From Symsagittifera roscoffensis (Eukaryota > Xenacoelomorpha > Acoela > Convolutidae), in the NCBI RefSeq assembly GCF_963678635.1, contig NC_087069.1, forward strand, positions 1,934,166 through 1,998,165: a stretch of DNA of 64,000 bases, written 5' to 3'. A program made the translations under genes and the position numbers. Shown piece after piece: positions 26,101-35,100 of this stretch (within the stretch, counting starts at the first letter, position 1; each line of letters starts with the position of its first letter). The notes under the pieces were generated by a model. It was not told where the DNA came from and ran no database searches. It worked only from the letters and a program-made list of their open reading frames with translations.

Positions 26101-29100
26101 ATGTAAAAAAACTTGAAAAAGTTTCAAGTCCCCCCTGAAACTACCCTGTAGAAACTAGTACTCAGCTAGTAGTTAAATTTGAATTTTCAAGAGTTTGAGC
26201 ATGTTTGTTGCTGCAGAACTGAATGCTGCAGAAATCATTCAACTGATTTTGTTAAACTAGTTGTTAACGAGAAAAAAAGGCTTTACTCCAGTTTGATAAT
26301 GCTTGCTTATCGCAAGCGTAAACATAATAGCCGCTCACACAAGCTGCTGATGCTCTTAAACTTTTATTTGGTAGCTTCAGAGTTCAGATGTTTGAATCGT
26401 CTGCAGATTTCATTGCTACCAATAAAATATCGGGCTTAAAGCGATAGAAAGTTTAAGACTGTTTGTTTCAAACTCGAGTTGCTTCAAAGATATCAACTTT
26501 GATGCATGAAATTCATGATAGGTTGTTTTGGATTCATTTTCTCCCCATCATTTTTGCTCCAATGATTTGCGTCATTTTTGCCATTGCGCTGTTGTGAGTC
26601 TGAGAGGCGGGCAACAGCTAACTTGACAACGAAAACCATTAAAATTGCTCATTGTTTTTATGGCGTATTGATTCCAGGCCACATTGGAATATTCGGAAGC
26701 CAGTTCTGATCAAAGGCATGCTTAATTGCCAGCATATTTTGGAGTATCAACTTATCCACTAAGTGATTAACCTAAGGAACAATTTTTGAAACAATAAATG
26801 CGAGCATTTCATTTCCCTGTGAAGGAAAACATGTACTTATTTATCAGTGCCTTAAGATTGCAGTAGACTTAAGGGTGAGTTAGCAGTATTTAGACAACCG
26901 CGTATTCATACACTGTATTAACCAATCAGATTCGAGACAAAGGAAGATATCAAATGCATTTCTTCCTTGTCTCGATTCTGATTGGTTAATACAGTGTCTG
27001 AATACGCGGTTGTCTAAATGCAGACCGCACTCCAGACTTAAGGAATGCCTGTTTATTGTGTTGGCGTGTTGTATTCTTACATTGTGCAGCAGTTGAATGA
27101 CAGAGTGAAGTGCTCCTGCTTCTGCCACTTTATTACATGCATCCTCAGTGCCCACCACACTCAGACACGTCAGACTGGCTATGGCCTGAAACAACACACA
27201 CTCACACATAGCAAAGAACAAGTCACACAATACACGCCACGACAGATAGACATTGGCAAATGTTCATTTTAATAACCGGCGAAATTAGTGATGTAATGTA
27301 TTATTTTGCCATTTCTTGTGAGTAGGATTCTCCTTGTTCCGAGAATTTGAGTGAAATTTTGTTTCCAGCTTAAACCTCTGGCATCTAGGCTGATTTTTTA
27401 ACTTTATTGGTGCATATCTGATAAAAAAAACTAGTTCAACATAGGTTTTCAGAATCTTTATTTTTTTTGCATTTAATGATTGTTGCAACTAAAAAATTAA
27501 TCCAGATTTTATTCGGGTTTCATGAAAGAAAGAAAGAAAGAAAGAATTTATTTTCTCGATTGGTAAATACATTGACAAAATTAAAGTAATTTATCATTTA
27601 TATACAATCGAGAGGGACAGCAAACGAGACCATGCGGTCTACCAACAGCTGCCCTTTAGTATAACATCAATAGTAAACAGCAATATGGAAGAAAAATAAA
27701 TTTGAAAAAAAAGTGAAAGAAAAGAAAAAGAAATTGCGAACATAAAAAAGCCATACTATCTGCATTTTAATGGTGTGTGCGTGTGATCTCTAGTGAGTTA
27801 TACCTATGACCTGTCTCTCAACCACGAATATTAAAACAATTTTTTTAAAAAATTTTCTAAAAATTTTCTGTTTTTTTCTGAAAATTTTTAGTGAGAAAAA
27901 ATTCAAAAAATCACAAAAATCGTCATATCTCCTGAACTAAAAGGCTCCAGAGCATCATTTTTTCGTCAAGAATCGCAATATATAGTTGGTGGTCTTGCAG
28001 CATTTACCCAAGGTATTCGTAATTAAACATTTTAAAAATTAAATACTAAAGATGTCAGCTCGTTGTTATTTAATAGGTATCCATTTTTTGAATTCATGAT
28101 AATAACATTTAACTTTTTCAATGTTCGCATTTTCGATATCATTTACAAGTAAAGACATGAAAGCATGTCTTTAAAGTTTAAGTCAAATCTAAACGAAAGT
28201 GGTTAATGAAGCATTCAACAATAATTGAATAACGATCTCCGATGTATTCCCACTGCAACACTTTTGACATTTCAAATGTTTTGTAATAAAATAATTGACA
28301 AATAACGTGCGAGTCAAGGATTCTGACAAGATTGTTTCAACGGTTTAAAAGTATAAATTTTGGAAGAGGAGATTTTTACGAGTAGAAAAATGTAATAGGG
28401 ACTGAATAGCTTACAGGACAAACTTTCAAGCTCATTGAAGCTAGGAATGTGCGATGATCTCATCACAAATACTCATATTAACCGATTTTCAACTTCAGTC
28501 CACTTCCCATTTTTAAATCACAGAGAATGCCGACTGCCTTCTTTTCCGCTTAAAGATAACCAACTCAATGAGCAGCACTGCTTTTAAGGCTCCCTCAGGC
28601 ATAAATTTTCCCTTTTGCATTAAATATTAAGTTGAAATTTCAGATACTCAATTTTTCGCGAGGTAGGCCACGTATTATACGGGTTTTATTGGCATCTTGT
28701 TGCTGACTAAGTATAACAACCTCCGGTCTACCTCAGACGTTCTCGCTAGCATCTGCCAGGATGCCATGGACGGTCTGCAGAGGAAGAAGCGGACGCTGCT
28801 CGTAGCGGTTGACTTCAAAGCCGCGTTTGACAGAGTGTGGCGAGGGGGCTTGCTTAGAGACCTCGCCAAACACGGTCTGTCAGGAAGGTGCCTCAGATGG
28901 CTCCACTCGTGGCTTGCGGACCGGAGATCGCTGGTCAAGTGGAACAACAGGACAAGCAGGGTCAAAGTGTTCTCTCAGGGTACCCCTCAGGGTAGCCCCC
29001 TTTCCCCTCTTTTGTACTGCATAGCCACGGCTGATCTCCCGAGACGGATCAAAGCGGCAGCGCCTACAGCAGCACCAAGACAGTTTGCAGACGACCTGAC

Positions 29101-32100
29101 GATTGGTGCAGCAGCAGACACTCCCGGCGAAGCGGCAACTGACACACAGATAGCACTGAACGTCATCACCGAATGGGCAGAAGAACACCATGTGATGATT
29201 TCAGTCGAGAAGACGGAAGCCGTGGTTGTCTCGCTCGATCCTCGCGAAACAGCTGGCACAGCCCAGCCACCGATAACTTTGCTAGAAATGAAAATCGACT
29301 ACAAGAAGAAAGTGACGATACTGGGAGTCCAAATCGACTCACAGCTGAGGTTCGGCAACCACGCCCAGAAAGCCCGCAAGAAGCTCCACAAGCGAAACCA
29401 GATGATTCAGGCGCTGGCAGGCAGAGACTGGGGGATGAGTGCTACCGACCTCAAAAAACTCTACAGGGCTTATGTCAGACCCGGCGGTTTAGACGAAGCG
29501 GAAGTGTGGGGTGCGTTCACAGCAGACTCACACATAGCTCATCTGGAGACCTGCAACAACATGGCAGCCCGGGCCATCACAGGAGCACCGAAAGGCTCTC
29601 CAGCCGCCCAAACAAGGGCTGAGATAGCGCTCACGACCATCAGACAAGAAATCGAAGACTCTGCAGCCAAACTGCTTATCAGATGCAGCCAATTCCCAGA
29701 AGACCACCACCTACGTTCACTGAGCTAGCCAGGACCACGCCAGAGACTGAAACCAGAGGAGAAGACAACACACGCCAGGACTGGAGATCTACTGCCCGGA
29801 GACGCCTAGCAACCATCGAAGAAGGCAGAGACCCGAGAGAGGCCCTGAACATGGACAGAGATGACCGACGCCTAGAAGACTACCTACACCAAGTCCCGGC
29901 TCATCACTTCCATCGCAGAGCAACCGGAGGGCAGCCCATGCCGACAGAATGCAGAAGAAGAGAAGAAGAAGTTATCCTGCACAAACTCAGGCTGAATAGG
30001 GCGCCATTCCTACAAGCAACAAAACACAGACACGGACAAGTGGATGACCCAAGCTGCCCCTACTGTAATAACGGAGAAGATACAGAACACGTACTCCTAC
30101 ATTGCAGCATCTGGGATTAAGAGCGGAAGGACACACTTGAAGAAAACCCGAAACTAGACGTACTTCAGACAAATACAACCGCCGTCTTGGAATACTTGGG
30201 GAGAATTGGGGTTTACCCCCCGTCAGCACTGTAGACGGCCTATAACTAACAACAACAACAACTAAGTATAACATGCGATATAGTTCGCAATCACTTCGGA
30301 AAGAAATGCAATGACGCAATAGGACAAGAATACTTCCACGAAAACTTAATGTATGTTAATCCTCACTAAAAACACTTAGGGCGAATGTTCAGCGAAATAC
30401 TCTATTTCGGATGCATCATACTTTGTTCTGATTTTTGATAATTCTTTTTTCAAATACTAATTTTTGATCTCGTAATAGTTTATCATAAGTATTTAGTAGC
30501 TTAGTTATTACTTCACGCCATGCGGATTTTCGAGATAGTAGCTGTACTGTTTTCCACAGCTCTTTAGAGTTTTCTCGGTGGTCGGCGACTTCAGATTTAA
30601 CTAAGTAAACAGAAAAACTGATTTTTTTTTTTGAAAAAAAAAACTCAACTTTCGAATTTCAAAGAAAACAATAGATGGCTTTAAAGCTCTTGGAATTTCT
30701 GGAGAAATTTATTACAGACTCTTTATCGAGAAACTTTGAAACAATTTGAAACATTGAGGCGAAGCTTCCCATCGCAAACACTAGTGAGAAAACGACAAAA
30801 AGCAATAAGAAAAAGTAGAAACAAGCCTCGATTAAGTAGAAATTCGGCTACGTCTCGGATTCAATCTGCGACCAAGAGACTATGAGTCTCACGCATTTAA
30901 CACTCAGCCACGGACGCTTAACAAATCAAAAACACTAGCCACAAATTATGCAGAGAACAGCTGCTTCGAAATTTCCAATGCTACAATCGTGATTATAGCA
31001 AAGCGCCACCATAGTGAACTCTTTTTACGAAAAATTTTTTCTGCAAGTTTTCCGCGAGAAAAAAAGACAGTTCGTTCTAATACACTACGCTGCTCGATAG
31101 TGTGAAAAGTGGATTAATAGGTAAAATTTTTATTTCGCGGGGAAATTCGATAATTATATTCCACTTTCGAAACTCGAAGGTGATCACGACTTTTACACTT
31201 TCGCTATTCGATAGAGGAGTTTGCCTTCCTTTTAGCGAAGGAAATTAAATGCACTTAGAAAAAATCAAAAGCCAATAGTGAAAAATCAAACTAGATTGTA
31301 AGCAAACTCCAAAAGTTTTTCCTGAAAAAAAAATCAGTAAATCACGACCTTCACTACATTCACTGACTTCTAAAATGAGCCTCTCGAATTAGTATAACTT
31401 TTTATATGTGTCTGATTTCTACCAGCGATCTTGAGATAGGAAGTCCATCGTTCTGGCATCTGAGCCACATGACCTTTGTTCACACAACTTTCTGCATTAA
31501 AAAAATGTTGTAACCATTTGTTCACCTGTTCACGCTGACACGTTTTGATGCATTTTAGAACATGAAAAATAACACATGGACTTTCTTATCTGCAATTTCA
31601 GAAAAATCAAAGGGGGGAACTATAAAAGAGCCACTGATTTTATTGCGTATAAAATTACGTCTAGGAATAAACTATCAAAACTAAAAATTTTCCATCTTTG
31701 TTCATTTCAAATTTAATATAGCTGTATGTCAAAACAGTTTATTTATTTCGCCTTCTGATACCCATATTTAAGTCACAGCATGATTAAGGGACGATAGTAC
31801 AGTGGTAATGCATACGGCCAAAATACCAGAGTCGCTAGTTTGAGTCCCAGAAAAAAGTTCATTTTTACTTTTTACATTGATTGATTTGAAAGCCTTTAAA
31901 TAATTCGACTAAAGCTGTTTGAGATTTCTCGTTCAAATTTTTCCAAGGAAATTTTCAGACTGTTTCGTCAACTCAAGGAGTTTTGATTGGAGCAGCTTTA
32001 CAGACAACTATTTATTGATCGTTCTACAGCCTTGATGACTTTTAATCAGAGTGTAAGCTTAAGGTCAGCAAAATGTACCTGCCTTCATTGTCGATCCTAT

Positions 32101-35100
32101 TTTTGTAAATTTTCTCTAGTTTTCAAAAATTCCCCAACGGGTAAAGTAAGCCTTTCTCTATGTCTCCCTTTATGATCGTTCTGATATGAGTTTTAAACTT
32201 TTTTATATAATGGCTGGCGTAGAGGAAAACACTGGTTGGCGCGTTCAGATCCAGATGAGCATCTGGTACATCGAGATGGCCCTCACTAAGATCGGAACAC
32301 AAAAGTAACAAAAAAGCAAACAGCCCTGCCGAGTCGTCCCATCTTCACTTTGGCCGAGGAATCACATCATCATTACATCGCAGTCGAGGATCATCGTCGC
32401 AGATAGCTTGATATTTTAATGATCTATCATCTATCATCATCATCATCATTATCATCAGCATATCCCAGCAATTAAGCTAAATACACTGCTCTGTGGGATG
32501 GCAATGTGTGGTTTGTTGTGTTTTGTTACCTGGGCAGTGTGTGAGGGACTGTGTATGGCTGGGAGGAGGAGTGGGATGATGGAGAGGGAGAGAAGGGCTT
32601 GTGTGTTGTCCGGATGCAGAGCCAGATTGTACAGGATGGCCAGTTCACTAATCAACTCACTGCTACTCTAAACACACAACATATGCTAGAAGAACAAACC
32701 AACTTTAACAGAAGCGAATCACGACAAAAAGCAGCTCTAAAAAAGCAATAAGCCCTTAATACGCGCCTAACACTAGCCACAAATAAGAAGCGAACAGATG
32801 CTATGCAGTTTCAAATGCTAGTGAAATTTTGAAACAAGTGAACACTTTCAATTAGGACTTTTATTTGCGAGTTAGGTTCGTAATAACACAATAAGCTGAT
32901 CGCAAGTGTAATCAACTAAATGGCAAAAGGTTGGCAGTGCAAGGATGTCAACAAGGTTACCTTGTCTGTCAATGAAGTGATTGACTGTGCATATTAGTGC
33001 ACTCAAACCAGATAGAAAGTGAGTGTGAGTGTGGTTTGTCTTACTGGTTTGTCGCAGTCCACGAATGGCGTCTTCTTCCTGTTCTCCAACTCCACACACT
33101 CCAACAACATCTCCCCCAGTCCATGTCTCACTGCCACTACACAACACAACACACACAACACTCAGTCAGCTGAACAGAACAGAGCAATTACTCATCTCAT
33201 AGTTCAACACATCACAAACACTGCATTGCATGGAAGGCTGGCCGACAGAACAAGACAGGCAAGGAGCTAGTAATTTAAATTTTAAAAAAAACATGCGCAA
33301 ATTAATTCTGAAGTAGCCGACACAGAGTTGAGCCGAAATGATTCTTACAGATTTGTAAAAATATATATATCAGTAGCGGATTAGGGGGGACTCCCCCACC
33401 CTTTCGGGGATTCGACCACCCGACTACCCAAAGGATCCCCCTTTCAGGGGCGGATTTATTGCGGACGCCCCTCCCTCAGGGATTCGACCCCTGCCGACCC
33501 AAAGGGTCCCCCCTTTGATACTTTTTCAGAAATCCATTTTTGGCCGACCGACCCTAAAATTTTTCTAAAGGCGCCTTGGGCGCCAATATATACTAACTTT
33601 GAGGGGGAGCGCGCGCCAAAAAAAACGCGATTTTTTTGTCAAAATTTTTCAAAAAGTGCCCAAAAACGGCTTTTTTGACTGTTTTTTCAGAAATTTGCCT
33701 GCGGCGCAGAAAATTTAGCCAAAATGGGTGCAAAAAAGTGCTTTGGGAGAGCTCCAAAAATCAATTTGGTCGACCTAAAAAAAAAGGTCGTCAAAATTTT
33801 CGAATTTTTTTTGAAAATCCGCCCCCGAGAAAATCCTAGATCCGCCCCTGCCCCCTTTGATACTATTTTGAGACGTTCATTTTTGACTGGCTGGCCCTTA
33901 AAATTTTCTACAGGCGCCTTTGGCGCCAATATATACTAATTTTAAAGGTGGTGCTCACCAAAAAAACGCAATGTTTTGATCAATACTGTCCAAAAAGTGC
34001 CAAAAAATTAAAATTATTTCCTCTTGTTTTTCAAAAACTTGACTTAAGGTGCAAAAACTTTGGCCACAACAAGGTGTTTTAGTGCTTCGGAAGAGCTGGG
34101 AAAATTGATTTGGTTGACCTAAAAAATAAAAGGTCGACATTTTCAAACCTTTTTGAAAATCCGCCCCTTCCCTCCCACCCTCAAGAAAATCATAGATCTA
34201 CCCATATCTCTCAACATGTTTTGATGCAACATTTTAGCTATTCAAGTTAATTTAGTTATTTAAGTTTTAAAGTTGTTTGGGTACACCTTGAGCGTTATTA
34301 GTGCGATATGAAGTGAAGATATTCAGAATATCTACCAGCAAGTACAAATTAGAGAGGACAGACTGAGGGCATCCTATGTGCCCACTCAGTGTCTACCCTT
34401 ATAAAGGTTATTAACTTACTCAAGCAAAAAGTATATTTGATATAGTAACAAGATCTCTAGTTTAAGGGAAAAAGCATTAACGACAGAGACTGACAAAATA
34501 GTCTACTAGATCTTCTAATTTTGTAAACAAAATTTTGAAATAGTAAAAATATCATTTAAAATACTTGTAGAATGAAGGCTGTTGATTGAGCGCATAGAGA
34601 AAGTCAACAGATCATAGAAATAAAGTTGATCAGCCAAGTTCAGTTTCTTATCGAAAATAACACCTAGGTATTTACACAAATTTATCGGAGAAAAATTACA
34701 CTCGTTTGAAGCATTTTTATTCTTACCAAAGCTAACAATAGTGGTTTTATCTATAGTTAGAGTTACTTTTTGAGTTGTACCCAAAATAATATCTCTTAAA
34801 CCAAGTTGGAAAAATGTCAATTTGAGTTGCTTGACACAAAATTTATGTCATCGGCAAAAAGAAATCTAAGGGAAAAGACAAGGAACAAAAACACGTTTGA
34901 GCGACAGGATCTTTTACATTAGACTCGCAACCTACAACAGTACTCAGATTAGCAATTAATCAAAGAGTCTTTGAACATTAAATTAAAAAAAGTTTTTCAG
35001 TTCTGCATAAAGGAGAAAAAATAATCAGAAAACATTTTTGAATTTTTGAAAGTGAATTTTTTCAAAATAGCCCTGATTTCCACGGTAAAATAGAAACATA

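Larger units (their letters stand above)
22917..27080. other. Intron of the ARM/TIR gene
   Basis: AT-rich intron without supported coding sequence. It contains the SINE at 24745-24960, a repeat fragment at 26020-26110 and the palindromic element at 26886-27022. 23000-24700 and 25000-26000 show no recognised element. Confidence 0.6.
27186..32529. other. Intron of the ARM/TIR gene
   Basis: It contains a (GAAA)n run at 27524-27546, the GC-rich LINE at 28706-30273, a SINE at 30760-30990, a dispersed repeat at 31060-31390, a tRNA-like relic at 31790-31850 and an (ATC)n run at 32425-32456. 27550-28700 and 31850-32420 show no recognised feature. Confidence 0.6.
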
